A stretch of 64,000 bases of DNA, taken from positions 496,001 through 560,000 of the forward strand of contig NZ_JAGSYI010000001.1 of the NCBI RefSeq assembly GCF_025685625.1, read 5' to 3'. The notes below the pieces were generated by a model that saw only the letters and a list, made by a program, of their open reading frames with translations, was not told the DNA's origin and searched no databases. Positions 26,930-35,943 of the stretch are shown in pieces. The stretch comes from Acidicapsa acidisoli (GTDB lineage: Bacteria; Acidobacteriota; Terriglobia; Terriglobales; Acidobacteriaceae). The first letter of the stretch is position 1. Each line of letters begins with the position of its first letter. Both the position numbers and the translations under genes were made by a program.

Positions 26930-28111
26930 ATGACGACCACAGTTCCATCCCCGAACCTTATTTCCGGCTCAAACCCCGCCGGAGAAGTCAGCCCGATTCG
27001 CCGCCTGCTCTCCCTGGATGCCCTGCGCGGCATCACCATCGCCTTCATGATCATGGTGAACAACAACGGCAGCAATCATGCCTGGTGGTTCATGGAGCAC
27101 GCGCAATGGAACGGCCTCACCCCAACCGACCTGGTATTTCCGACCTTCCTCTTCGTCGTCGGCGTCTCCATCGTCTTTGCCTACGAGGCTCGCCTGGCAA
27201 AAGGTGAAACCCGCACGCAACTCGCCTGGCAGACGCTCCGCCGGGCTGCGATCCTGTTTGCCTTCGGCCTCATCGTGAACGGGTATCCCCACTTTCCGCT
27301 CGGCACACTGCGCATTTACGGCGTCCTGCAACGCATTGCAATCTGCTACCTGATCGCGGGACTCTTCTACCTCTGGGACCGCGGATGGCAAAGCAAAGCT
27401 GTCGTAGTTGTCGGCGCGCTGATCGGCTACTGGATCGTCATGCGCTGGGTGCCCGTCCCAGGTCTGGGACTGCCGGGGCGCGATGTCCCATTTCTAGACA
27501 AGGACGCAAACATGGTTGCGTGGCTGGATCGCCACATTTTTCCAGGCAGGCTCTATGAAGGCGTCCGCGACCCCGAAGGGCTGCTGAGCGATCTGCCCGC
27601 GCTGGGGACGGCCCTGCTGGGAGTTCTCACCGGCATCTGGCTCCGCAGCAAGCGCACGCTCGGCGCGAAAGCGTCGGGTGTGGCCGGCGGGGCGGCTGCG
27701 TGCCTGATAACCGGCTCGCTCTGGGCGATCTGGTTTCCGCTCAACAAAAAACTCTGGACCAGCTCCTATGTGCTCGTCGCAGCCGGTGTGGCCCTGACCT
27801 TGCTCGCGCTTCTCTTCTGGGCCATCGAGGTTCGCGGCTGGCGCGGAAAATGGACCTGGGCTCCGCTCGTCCTCGGCTCCAACGCAATCGCCGCTTACAT
27901 GATCTCCGAGCTACTTGGATCCACACTGAACCTGATTGCCGGCTGGATTCATGGAGGTCCGTTCAACATGGAGCGCTGGATCTTCCTGCACTGTTTTGCA
28001 TGGATTCCCAATGGCGGCCTGGCGTCGTTCGCCTATTCCTTCGTTTACATGGCCGTGTGCTTCGTGCCCATCTGGATTCTCTATCGCAACAAGATTTTCC
28101 TCAAAGTGTAG
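26930..28111 (+). CDS. DUF5009/HGSNAT-like membrane acyltransferase
   Basis: The 393-residue protein has about ten hydrophobic segments. It begins RRLLSLDALRGITIAFMIMVNN, the conserved opening of the heparan-alpha-glucosaminide N-acetyltransferase/NagX (DUF5009) family, and has LTPTDLVFPTFLFVVGVSIVFAYEARLA and GVLQRIAICYLIAGLFY. The human relative moves acetyl groups across a membrane to glucosamine; bacterial members are linked with amino-sugar use but poorly characterised. The ATG giving MTTTVPSPN is chosen over one 22 codons earlier because GGAG is close. It is followed by a strong terminator and convergent with a GH3 glycosidase gene. Confidence 0.85.
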   Translation: MTTTVPSPNLISGSNPAGEVSPIRRLLSLDALRGITIAFMIMVNNNGSNHAWWFMEHAQWNGLTPTDLVFPTFLFVVGVSIVFAYEARLAKGETRTQLAWQTLRRAAILFAFGLIVNGYPHFPLGTLRIYGVLQRIAICYLIAGLFYLWDRGWQSKAVVVVGALIGYWIVMRWVPVPGLGLPGRDVPFLDKDANMVAWLDRHIFPGRLYEGVRDPEGLLSDLPALGTALLGVLTGIWLRSKRTLGAKASGVAGGAAACLITGSLWAIWFPLNKKLWTSSYVLVAAGVALTLLALLFWAIEVRGWRGKWTWAPLVLGSNAIAAYMISELLGSTLNLIAGWIHGGPFNMERWIFLHCFAWIPNGGLASFAYSFVYMAVCFVPIWILYRNKIFLKV

Positions 28112-28124
28112 GGGCAAAAAGAAT

Positions 28125-28161
28125 AAAGGCCCGGCAATCCTGTTGCGATTGCCGGGCCTTT
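28125..28161. terminator. bidirectional intrinsic terminator between DUF5009 and bglX
   Basis: A perfect 15-bp stem, AAAGGCCCGGCAATC with GATTGCCGGGCCTTT, and a seven-base loop lie between two convergent stop codons. A-rich sequence precedes the left arm and T-rich sequence follows the right arm, so it can work in both directions. Confidence 0.9.
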
Positions 28162-28173
28162 GCTTTTGCGAAG

Positions 28174-30579
28174 CTAGTTCACCTGAAAACTGGTCTCCTC
28201 TGAAGCCAGTGAACTACCTCCAACGAAAACCTTGTAAGTCGTCGGCTCAACCACGCGCTTGCTCTCCACGTTGTAGAAGCTCAACTCGTCGAAGCCGAGC
28301 GGAAACTCGACGTGCTTCGTTTCGCCGGGCGCCAGCGTGACTCGGGCAAAGCCTTTCAATTCGCGAAGCGGCTGCTCGACTGAGGCAGAGGTATTGCGCA
28401 CGTATAGTTGAACCACCTCGGTTCCCGCCACGCTGCCGGAGTTGCGCACATCCACGCTAACGGTAAGTCCCGGCGCGTGCCCCTCGGCCACATCCTGACG
28501 AGAAACCTGCGCCTTGCTCACCGCCGGTTGCGAATAGCTGAACCGGGTATAGCTCAAGCCCCATCCGAAGGGGAACAGCGCGGAGTTGTCCTCGTCGAGA
28601 TAGCGGGACATGAATTTTTCCTGGGCGTTGGTCGGCAGATGGCTCAGATCGCCATGCGCGGGGCGGCCCGTCGGCATCTGCGCATAGTAGAGCGGCTCCT
28701 GGCCGGTCGCGCGCGGGAAGCTGACCGGCGTCTTGGCCGAGGGATTCACATCGCCGAAGAGGACATCTGCGACGGCATGACCACCCTCCATGCCCGGATA
28801 CCATGCCTCGACGATGGCGGGAATGTGTGCCCCGGCCCATTTGATCGCGTTAGGACGCCCCGTGAACATCACCAGAATCACCGGCTTACCAGTCGCCGCG
28901 ACAGCCTCAAGAAGCTGCTCCTGATGGCCAGGCAGATCGAGATGCGCGCGGCTGGAGGCTTCGCCGGTCATCCAGTCGGCGCTCTCGCCGAGAGCCAGAA
29001 TCGCCACATCGGCCTTCTTAGCCGTTTCAACGGCCTCGGCGATGGTTTTGGCGTCATCCGGCACCGCCTCCGTAACTTCGGAGGACGGGGGATTTGCCTG
29101 ATCGATGAAGCTCACATGGCGCAGGACGTTGGCGTCGTTGCCGGAGAGAATCTCGCAGCCCTTGGCGTAAAGCAGATGATCGCCCAGCCGCTCCTGCAAA
29201 GCCTGACGCAGCGAAATCGCGAACTTCGGATCGCCGAGCGCACCCCACGACCCGAGCATCTCCTTCGCCGAATCCGCCAACGGGCCAATCAGAGCGACCG
29301 TCTTTGCTGACTTGCTCAGCGGCAGCAGCGCGCCGGCCCCCTCGACCGGATCGTTCTTGAGCAGGACAATCGTCTCCGCGGCGACGGCGCGGGCCTGGGC
29401 GCGGTTTTCCGCAGTGGGCGCATACGGAGGCGTCACCGGAGTGTAAGGATGCTCGAAAAGACCGAGAGCAAACTTCACGCGCAGGATACGTCGCACTGCC
29501 TCATCCACAACCGACTCCGGAATCTGCCCGGAGCGCACCTGCGCGGCAAGCGTCGTCCCGTATAGATTGCCTTCCATGTCCATGTCCACACCCGCCTCAA
29601 GCGCCTTGCGGGCAACCGTCGCGCCATCTGGCCCGATGGCATGATTCAGCAGCTCCGAAACCGCGCCCCAGTCGGAGACCACAAAGCCGTCAAATCCCCA
29701 CTCCTTACGCAGAATCTGCGTAAGCGTGTATGGATTTGCCGTCGCAGGAACGCCATTGATGGAATTGAAGCTGCTCATCACTGTGGCCGCGCCCGCATCG
29801 ACAGCCGCGTGGTACGGCGGCAGATAGACCTGGCGTAGCGTAATGTCGCTCATATCCACCGCGTTGTAATCGCGGCCCGCGATGGCCGCGCCGTATGCGG
29901 CAAAGTGCTTGACACTGACGGCAACCGAATCCGGTTTGGTCAGATCGTTCTGCTGGTAACCGAGGACCCAGCCGCGTGCGATTGCCGAACCCAGATATGG
30001 GTCTTCCCCGGCGGACTCCACCATGCGGCCCCAGCGAGCATCGCGCGAGATATCCACCATGGGCGAAAAGACCCACGAAAGGCCGTCAGCCCGCGCCTCA
30101 ATCGCTGAGGTATGCGCCACACCCGCAATCAACTTAGGGTCCCAACTCGCTGCCAGTCCCAGCGGAACGGGAAAGATTGTGTGCTGACCGTGGATCACGT
30201 CCATGCCGAAGATGAGTGGGATATGCAGCCGCGACTTGTCCATAGCAATGTGCTGGAAGCGGTTGGTCTGTTCCGCGCCTTGGACGTTGAGCAGGGAACC
30301 AATAGCTCCGCGTTGGGTCAGATCTTCATAGCTCAGCTTGGAGCCGGACGGCCCGGTGGCAAAACCAGCCGAATACTGCACTGTCTGGCCGATTTTCTCT
30401 TCCAGGGTCATCTTCTTCAGCAGCGCCTCGACACGTGCGTTCAGGTCTTTGGCTGCAAGCTGCGCGTTGGGCACTGGCGCAGCCTGTGCAGCAGCAAGCG
30501 AAGGAAGCACGAGAAAGGACGTAAGCACGAGACAGAACAGAGAAGTGGTCAGCAAGAGTTGGTCAAACGTTTTTTTCAT
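28174..30579 (-). CDS. bglX: periplasmic beta-glucosidase, glycoside hydrolase family 3
   Basis: The 801-residue protein has a signal peptide (LLLTTSLFCLVLTSFLVLPSLAAAQA). The GH3 N-terminal barrel follows, with KHFAAYGA and the catalytic nucleophile Asp303 in GFVVSDWGAV. The C-terminal alpha/beta domain (IVLLKNDP to LALGESADWMTGEASSRAHLDLP) and a fibronectin-III-like domain (TVSVDVRNSGSVAGTEVVQLYVRN) complete the BglX architecture. It hydrolyses terminal beta-glucosides such as cellobiose, or related xylosides, in the periplasm. Length and order are normal. It stands alone on the minus strand, convergent with the DUF5009 gene across a shared terminator. Confidence 0.93.
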   Translation of the reverse strand: MKKTFDQLLLTTSLFCLVLTSFLVLPSLAAAQAAPVPNAQLAAKDLNARVEALLKKMTLEEKIGQTVQYSAGFATGPSGSKLSYEDLTQRGAIGSLLNVQGAEQTNRFQHIAMDKSRLHIPLIFGMDVIHGQHTIFPVPLGLAASWDPKLIAGVAHTSAIEARADGLSWVFSPMVDISRDARWGRMVESAGEDPYLGSAIARGWVLGYQQNDLTKPDSVAVSVKHFAAYGAAIAGRDYNAVDMSDITLRQVYLPPYHAAVDAGAATVMSSFNSINGVPATANPYTLTQILRKEWGFDGFVVSDWGAVSELLNHAIGPDGATVARKALEAGVDMDMEGNLYGTTLAAQVRSGQIPESVVDEAVRRILRVKFALGLFEHPYTPVTPPYAPTAENRAQARAVAAETIVLLKNDPVEGAGALLPLSKSAKTVALIGPLADSAKEMLGSWGALGDPKFAISLRQALQERLGDHLLYAKGCEILSGNDANVLRHVSFIDQANPPSSEVTEAVPDDAKTIAEAVETAKKADVAILALGESADWMTGEASSRAHLDLPGHQEQLLEAVAATGKPVILVMFTGRPNAIKWAGAHIPAIVEAWYPGMEGGHAVADVLFGDVNPSAKTPVSFPRATGQEPLYYAQMPTGRPAHGDLSHLPTNAQEKFMSRYLDEDNSALFPFGWGLSYTRFSYSQPAVSKAQVSRQDVAEGHAPGLTVSVDVRNSGSVAGTEVVQLYVRNTSASVEQPLRELKGFARVTLAPGETKHVEFPLGFDELSFYNVESKRVVEPTTYKVFVGGSSLASEETSFQVN

Positions 30580-30684
30580 GGCGAAGCCATACTATACCCT
30601 CGCCGCATGGCTTCGCCAGCAAGGCGAACCCGGTTGTTCCATTCTTCGATTAGTTTGCGCAATCGATTGCTGTCGGTCTCCCGA

Positions 30685-32064
30685 TCAGCTCCGCGAATTT
30701 CTCTGCCTCTCATCTCTGGGCTTTTCGCCAGACCAATACCACCCCGGCTCGGCCCGGCTTCCGTGCTCATCGAGCCATGCATCCACGCGGGAGTTGACCG
30801 GCACATGCCCCTCTGGCATTCGTGCGCCGGCAGCCGTCAGAGCCTCCAGAATGGCAATATAAGCATCGGGATCGCCACCGTGCGCGGCAGACCAAAGCGC
30901 CTGATCCAGCACAGTGCCTCCGTAGGAGTTCTTTGCTTCAAGCGGAGCCTTGTGCTCCAGAAGCAGCCTCACCGTCGTCGCGTGACCGCCAATCACCGCA
31001 TGGTGCAGTGCAGTTTGACCACGGCCATCGGAGACCTTTGGATCGACGCCCATCTTGAGTAGAAAATCGACCACGGAATCGTGGCCAAACTGGCATGAGA
31101 AGAGCAAGCCATTCTGCAACTCTTCCCGCGCGGCGTCTGCGTGTAGCGCGGCATCTTTTCCAAGAGACGCGACTAGATCGGGTTCAACCAGATCGAGACG
31201 CCCCACTCCCGCCGCTTCGGCCAGACTGAGATGACCAACACGGCTGGCCAGAAACTCCGCCGCTTTCGCTCTTCCATTCGCCAGGCAGACCCGCACCGTT
31301 CCGTCGGGAATCTTCGCGCCATGCTCCAGCAGTACCCGAAGCAGTTCCTCCTGCACACCCGCGCGGTCCGGATGGCCGCTCGTCGCCGCCAGCCCGAGTG
31401 TTGTTGATCCGCCGCCATAGACATTCGCTGTGGCATTCACATCCGCGCCCGCACGCAGCAGCATCGCGGCAATCTCCACAATGTTCTGCGGAGTCTTCTG
31501 CCGGTAGCCCTCCACACCGTTCGCCGCGACGTAGTGGAGCAGTGTCGCGCCGTGCTCTCGCATCGACCGCGCCTGAACGAGTCCCGGCTCCTCGGTCAAC
31601 AAACGCTCCAGCAAAGCGATATCGCCGGAAACAATCGCATCCACAGTAGCCTCAAATCGCCATTCCGGAGATTGGACGGCCTGCAAGGCTTCGAGATGCC
31701 GCGCAAACTTCGGCCAGCTTTCAAACCCATGCGAGCGAGCGATCACAAACTGGGCATCGGCAAGCGTGCAAGTCCGCCCGTCCCCTTCACCCTTCCCTAA
31801 CTGACGCCGCGCAAACTCGGCGACGCCGTCAATCCAACTCTCGATGCGTACTGGAAGCTGAGGTTCAACCGTGAGTCCTGTGAGCCGCACCAGATCGTCT
31901 ATCCATGCCTCGCCCCACAAGGAAATCGCATCCGGCTCATCGGATGAGACAGTCGGCTTAGACCCGGACCTGCAAGCCTTCACCAGTTCTTTTGCAATTT
32001 TTCGGTAGCGCTCCAAGCTGGGGCGCGGCGGCAGCGGCAAGGCGCTTTGCGGATTGGGAAACAT
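30685..32064 (-). CDS. ankyrin-repeat protein
   Basis: The 459-residue protein has no signal peptide. After a helical N-terminal region (LERYRKIAKELVKACRSG) and a segment containing KFARHLEALQAV, ankyrin repeats run from about residue 165: EHGATLLHYVAANGVEGYRQ, MLLRAGADVNATANVYGGGSTTLGLAATSGH, DGRGQTALHHAVIGGHATTVRLLLEHKAPLEAKNSYGGTVLDQAL. It likely binds proteins. This multi-repeat layout with 'SLERYRKLAKELVKA' opening is common among acidobacterial hypothetical proteins. AAGGAG precedes the ATG. Partner and role unknown. Confidence 0.85.
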   Translation of the reverse strand: MFPNPQSALPLPPRPSLERYRKIAKELVKACRSGSKPTVSSDEPDAISLWGEAWIDDLVRLTGLTVEPQLPVRIESWIDGVAEFARRQLGKGEGDGRTCTLADAQFVIARSHGFESWPKFARHLEALQAVQSPEWRFEATVDAIVSGDIALLERLLTEEPGLVQARSMREHGATLLHYVAANGVEGYRQKTPQNIVEIAAMLLRAGADVNATANVYGGGSTTLGLAATSGHPDRAGVQEELLRVLLEHGAKIPDGTVRVCLANGRAKAAEFLASRVGHLSLAEAAGVGRLDLVEPDLVASLGKDAALHADAAREELQNGLLFSCQFGHDSVVDFLLKMGVDPKVSDGRGQTALHHAVIGGHATTVRLLLEHKAPLEAKNSYGGTVLDQALWSAAHGGDPDAYIAILEALTAAGARMPEGHVPVNSRVDAWLDEHGSRAEPGWYWSGEKPRDERQRNSRS

Positions 32065-32299
32065 GCGAATCTCCTTTCATTGCCCGCCTGGAGTCCGCAC
32101 AAATCAGGCTGAAAGAAGGTTCGTAACCTTCAATTTTCAAGTTGTGTGGGTGGGCATAGCCCTTTCCGCGGACTGGTCGCGCCCCGAGCGCTGCCTTTGA
32201 TGTATCACACTGAGATCAACCCCGACAACCGGATTAGCTTCCGAACAAGTTGCGCGCACGAGAGGATTCGTCTTCGCCATCGAATAATCTGAACTCACA

Positions 32300-32896
32300 A
32301 TGATGAAGCCTTCGTCAGACTGGCAAATTCGAACCGCCAGCGCAAGCGATATCCCCGCCCTGCACGCGCTCATCGAAGCCTCCGTCCGTGGCCTCCAGGC
32401 AGGCGACTACACCCCCGCGCAAATCGAAGGCGCATTGGGCACCGTCCTCGGCCTGGATACGCAACTAATCCGCGATCAGACCTATTTCCTCGTGGAAACA
32501 AACTCGGCCGAAGAATCACCCGAAGGATCAAGAGGCCGGAAGGCCCTCGCCGGCTGCGGCGGATGGTCCAAACGCAAAACTCTCTTCGGCGCGGACCGTG
32601 GCCCAGGCCGCGAACCGGAACTGCTCGATCCCGCAATCGACGCAGCCAAAGTCCGCGCGATCTTCGTTCATCCCAACTTCGCCCGCTGCGGGCTGGGCAG
32701 CCACATCCTCGCCCACGTCGAAGCAGCGGCGCAGGCAGCAGGTTTTCGCCACTTCGAAATGGGCTCGACCCTGACCGGCGTTCCGCTCTACCGCCTCAAA
32801 GGCTACGTAGAAATCGAGCGAATCGCCGTCCCTTTGCACAACGGCGAGGCCCTACCCATCGTCCGGATGACCAAGGCCGCAATGCCTCGCAGCTAA
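32300..32896 (+). CDS. GNAT-family N-acetyltransferase
   Basis: The 198-residue protein matches the GNAT fold: IRTASASDIPALHALIEASVRGL opens the domain, and the acetyl-CoA loop is VHPNFARCGLGSHILAHVEAAAQAAGF, with the R/Q-x-x-G-x-G/A element read as RCGLGS. A central insertion around SPEGSRGRKALAGCGGWSKRKTLFGADRGPG is longer than usual, and contains the GCGGWSKRKTL stretch seen in related acidobacterial and proteobacterial members. Two adjacent ATG codons could start it. Substrate unknown. It is the first of several plus-strand genes, divergent from the ankyrin gene. Confidence 0.87.
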   Translation: MMKPSSDWQIRTASASDIPALHALIEASVRGLQAGDYTPAQIEGALGTVLGLDTQLIRDQTYFLVETNSAEESPEGSRGRKALAGCGGWSKRKTLFGADRGPGREPELLDPAIDAAKVRAIFVHPNFARCGLGSHILAHVEAAAQAAGFRHFEMGSTLTGVPLYRLKGYVEIERIAVPLHNGEALPIVRMTKAAMPRS

Positions 32897-32967
32897 CCTG
32901 ACACTCGCCCGAACCGCGTCATGCGGCGAAGCCGCTCGCGCCTGAACGGCCAGTCCTGTATCGTCGT

Positions 32968-33723
32968 ATGTGTATGGCCGAATCCACTGTCGCCCAACAG
33001 CCCAGCCACGTTGTCCATCCACTGCCCGAGGCGGAAGAACTCTACCGCCGCTGGATCGCCTTCCTGGATGAAGAGTTCACCCGGCACCAGGCCGCTGAAC
33101 GCCGCGCGGAAATTGTGCGCGACCAGCTCTTCCAGCTCTACCTGGGCCGTCCGCACGGGGGCAAGCTCAACTTCACGCTCACCAGCGAACTCCCGCTCAA
33201 CGTACTACAGCTCTCTCTCGATCCCGGAAATATCACGCTCGAAGCCGAGCACTATCCCGACGTAGACCACGAGCGCTTCGCCCGCAGCAAGCCGCTGCTC
33301 TGGTTCTGGATCATGTTCGACCGCTCGCCCATCGGCCTCAATCACTGGCTGGGCATTCGGCTCCGCTGTATGCTGGGCCGTCACCTCTTCGCAAAAATGG
33401 GCAAAGGCGTCCGAATCGACCATGGCGTCGAGCTGACCTACGGCTACAACCTGAGCATCGAGGATGGAGTCATCGTCCGCCACCGCGCGCTGCTTGATGA
33501 CCGCGCCGAGATTCACATCGGCAAGAGCGCTGTCATCGGCAACTACGCCCGTATCTACTCCCATACCCACGCAGCAGACGACTACGACAAGGTCATCTTC
33601 GCCCCAACCAGCATTGGCGAACGCGCACGCGTCGGAACCCACACCGTAGTGCTCGCCGGCACGCAGATGCCCGACGGAACAATCGTCGGACCGCAAGGCA
33701 CGGCGGAAGAACAGAAAGGCTAG
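32968..33723 (+). CDS. hexapeptide-repeat (left-handed beta-helix) acyltransferase
   Basis: The 251-residue protein has an N-terminal helical extension and, from about residue 140, repeated hexapeptides of a left-handed beta helix: MGKGVRIDHGVELTYGYNLSIEDGVIVRHRALLDDR, then IGKSAVIGNYARIYSHTH and IGERARVGTHTVVLAGTQMPDGTIVGP. The His in YSHTH is a candidate catalytic base. This matches maltose/galactoside O-acetyltransferase-like enzymes. Acceptor unknown. No good ribosome-binding site is visible, and a second ATG two codons later is equally possible. Confidence 0.8.
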   Translation: MCMAESTVAQQPSHVVHPLPEAEELYRRWIAFLDEEFTRHQAAERRAEIVRDQLFQLYLGRPHGGKLNFTLTSELPLNVLQLSLDPGNITLEAEHYPDVDHERFARSKPLLWFWIMFDRSPIGLNHWLGIRLRCMLGRHLFAKMGKGVRIDHGVELTYGYNLSIEDGVIVRHRALLDDRAEIHIGKSAVIGNYARIYSHTHAADDYDKVIFAPTSIGERARVGTHTVVLAGTQMPDGTIVGPQGTAEEQKG

Positions 33724-33877
33724 CTCCCGCGGGAACCAGCGCATTGCCTCACTCGTAAGGATGCCGTGAAGGCAACGCGATGACAGCGCCCGAGCGTGCT
33801 AACCTGAGCCTTGCCGCTGTTTTGGGCTAGTCCGGATTGGTCTGGGACGATGATAAAGAAAGGGTTGGAAAAACTGT

Positions 33878-34603
33878 TTGCAAGCCTCAAGTATTGAGCT
33901 CGTTATTGCGCTGTATCAGTTTGTCATCCTCCTTTTCTCGCTCTCCGTTCATGAGTGCGCCCATGCCTGGATGTCCTCACGCCTGGGCGACCAGACGGCG
34001 CGGCTCGAAGGCCGCATCAGCCTCAACCCCACCCGGCACATCGACCCCATCGGCACACTGCTCTATCCTGCGCTCATGATCCTTGGGCCTTTCATCGGCT
34101 TCGGCGGAGGAGGAGTTGTCTTCGGCTGGGGCAAGCCGGTACCGATTATCACCCGCAACTTCACCAAGATCACCCGCGACGACAATCTCGTCAGCCTCGC
34201 CGGACCTGCTGCAAACCTGCTGCTCACTCTTGTTGCATTCGTCCTCATGGTCGTGCTGGCGCTGGCCATCCCCGGCGGGCGCAGCGCGGTTATCGGCACC
34301 GTTCAGGGCCAGATCTTCCTTGGCGAAGCCTCCGCGCCACAGGCGATGGCCATGCTCTTCTGGCTGATGATCGAGGTCAATCTCGCGCTCTTCTTCTTCA
34401 ATTTTCTGCCCATTCCGCCCCTCGACGCCAGCCGCTTCGTCCGCAATCTCTTGCCCTACAACGCGTTGAACACCTTCGATACGATCGGCCGTTTCGGTTT
34501 CGTCATCATCTTCATCCTGGGCCGCTTCGTCGTGGGCATCTTCCTTGGGCCGGCCATGGGTATTGTCGTCGCTGCCCTTTCTGTCTTTCTGCGACAGCGA
34601 TAG
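33878..34603 (+). CDS. site-2 protease family membrane metalloprotease (M50)
   Basis: The 241-residue membrane protein has the zinc site HECAH in FSLSVHECAHAWMSSRLGD and the second-ligand region NFLPIPPLDASRFV, which corresponds to the NPDG-type motif of site-2 proteases. Hydrophobic helices flank both. This is the short M50 group without PDZ domains (like YwhC/SpoIVFB-related proteins). It may cleave membrane-anchored regulators, but no substrate gene adjoins. The start is a TTG; no ATG occurs before the first helix. Confidence 0.87.
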   Translation: MQASSIELVIALYQFVILLFSLSVHECAHAWMSSRLGDQTARLEGRISLNPTRHIDPIGTLLYPALMILGPFIGFGGGGVVFGWGKPVPIITRNFTKITRDDNLVSLAGPAANLLLTLVAFVLMVVLALAIPGGRSAVIGTVQGQIFLGEASAPQAMAMLFWLMIEVNLALFFFNFLPIPPLDASRFVRNLLPYNALNTFDTIGRFGFVIIFILGRFVVGIFLGPAMGIVVAALSVFLRQR

Positions 34604-34680
34604 CGAAAACCGGCACTCTGAGGGCTACGAGGAACCTGTAATTTCGTCAAAGCCCGCGCACGTGCGATACTCTGCGAGGG

Positions 34681-35619
34681 ATGGCGATGTCCCCATTTGC
34701 CCGATACGTTCGCGCTCTTCGTGTCGCCCTTTGGCAGGCGCTGCAGAATGACGTTCTGGATACCGCCAAGGCCACTGCCTATTCGGGAATGCTGATGCTC
34801 TTCCCGACTTTTCTGGTCCTCACCACAATCCTCGCCCTGGTTCCCGCGGGCAATACGCTTTTGTACGCCCTCCGAACCACATCCGAGCAGTTTCTTCCCC
34901 CCGACACGATGTCCCTCCTCCAGTCCTACTTCGAAACCCAGCGAGGATTTTCGCTTCAGGTACTGCTGTCGGCGATTTCTCTCACAGTCTTTGCCGCCCT
35001 CGGCGTGATGCTCACCCTGATGGAGGGTTTCCGCCGCGCCTACCAGCTACCGGCAAAGGGCTGGAGCGGCTGGCAGTTGCGGCTGCGCGCGCTGCTGCTG
35101 GTGCCGATAGCCCTGGTTCCACTCTCTATCGCCACATGCATTCTGATCTTCGGCCAGCCCATCGAACAGTGGATGATCGAGAACTCACAACATGAGCTGC
35201 ACATCTTCGTTCTGCTGCTCTGGCGACTGGCGCGATGGTCGCTCGCACTCCTTACCAGCGCGACCGTTCTTGGCGCGCTGTATCACTTCGGGACGCGCAC
35301 CCGGGAAAGCTGGATTTGTGTCGCACCCGGCGCCATCACCTCGACCTTCATTTGGTTCCCCGTGACACTGGCCTTCGGGCTCTATGTAACGCGAGTGGCT
35401 GACTACTCGATCATCTACGGCTCACTGGGCACCGCCATCGCCACGCTGGTCTGGCTGTACATCACCTCCTTCAGCGTGCTGCTGGGCGCACAGGTCAACG
35501 GAGTCTTGCACCGCCACCGCAAAGAGCTTCTGATCCAGGAGCGCGAGGACCCCGTCGAATTCGAGCCGGAACCGCACACCGAACCGGGGATCGAGTCCAG
35601 CCCCTTCCCATCCGAGTAG
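34681..35619 (+). CDS. YihY/BrkB family inner-membrane protein
   Basis: The 312-residue protein has six hydrophobic segments. The family signature is seen in DTAKATAYSGMLMLFPTFLVLTTILALVPAG near the start and in VADYSIIYGSLGTAIATLVWLYITSFSVLLGAQVNGVL near the end. Once called ribonuclease BN, the family is now regarded as membrane transport or envelope proteins of unknown role. The C-terminal 35 residues are acidic and proline-rich. It lies 77 bases after the M50 protease gene on the same strand. Confidence 0.87.
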   Translation: MAMSPFARYVRALRVALWQALQNDVLDTAKATAYSGMLMLFPTFLVLTTILALVPAGNTLLYALRTTSEQFLPPDTMSLLQSYFETQRGFSLQVLLSAISLTVFAALGVMLTLMEGFRRAYQLPAKGWSGWQLRLRALLLVPIALVPLSIATCILIFGQPIEQWMIENSQHELHIFVLLLWRLARWSLALLTSATVLGALYHFGTRTRESWICVAPGAITSTFIWFPVTLAFGLYVTRVADYSIIYGSLGTAIATLVWLYITSFSVLLGAQVNGVLHRHRKELLIQEREDPVEFEPEPHTEPGIESSPFPSE

Positions 35620-35943
35620 CAGAACCAACAAAAGCCCTTTGCCGTCAACCCCTTTGTTGCCAATCCACTTGCGCCCGCTTCGCTCAGGACGGCCAGAATC
35701 GCCCGAAAACTTTACGCGCGTTCAACCCTGTCCCCGGCGACGGCTACGACAGGCGCCTCCTGTACAATTGAGCGGGTTGAAGCCGTCGATATCCGACCCT
35801 TGCTTTTGTAATGGTCAATCGGTTTTCCCGCGCCCGTAGATTGAAATGCAGTGCAGCGCGATGCGGCGACTACGGCCGTCCTCGCTGAATCGTTCCCCGA
35901 ATGTCATTTAACGGATTTTTATCAAGTTTCTGGAGTGTTACCG
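35620..35943. other. intergenic region upstream of pyruvate kinase
   Basis: No gene supported. A possible in-frame extension of pyk to 35851 has no family similarity. The end of the region supplies the pyk ribosome-binding site (GGAG, eight bases before ATG). I see no convincing promoter or terminator hairpin. Confidence 0.5.

Noticed and set aside
30112-31062. 316-codon plus-strand frame spanning the bglX start and the ankyrin gene end
   Set aside because: Covers two real minus-strand genes and has no protein-like pattern.
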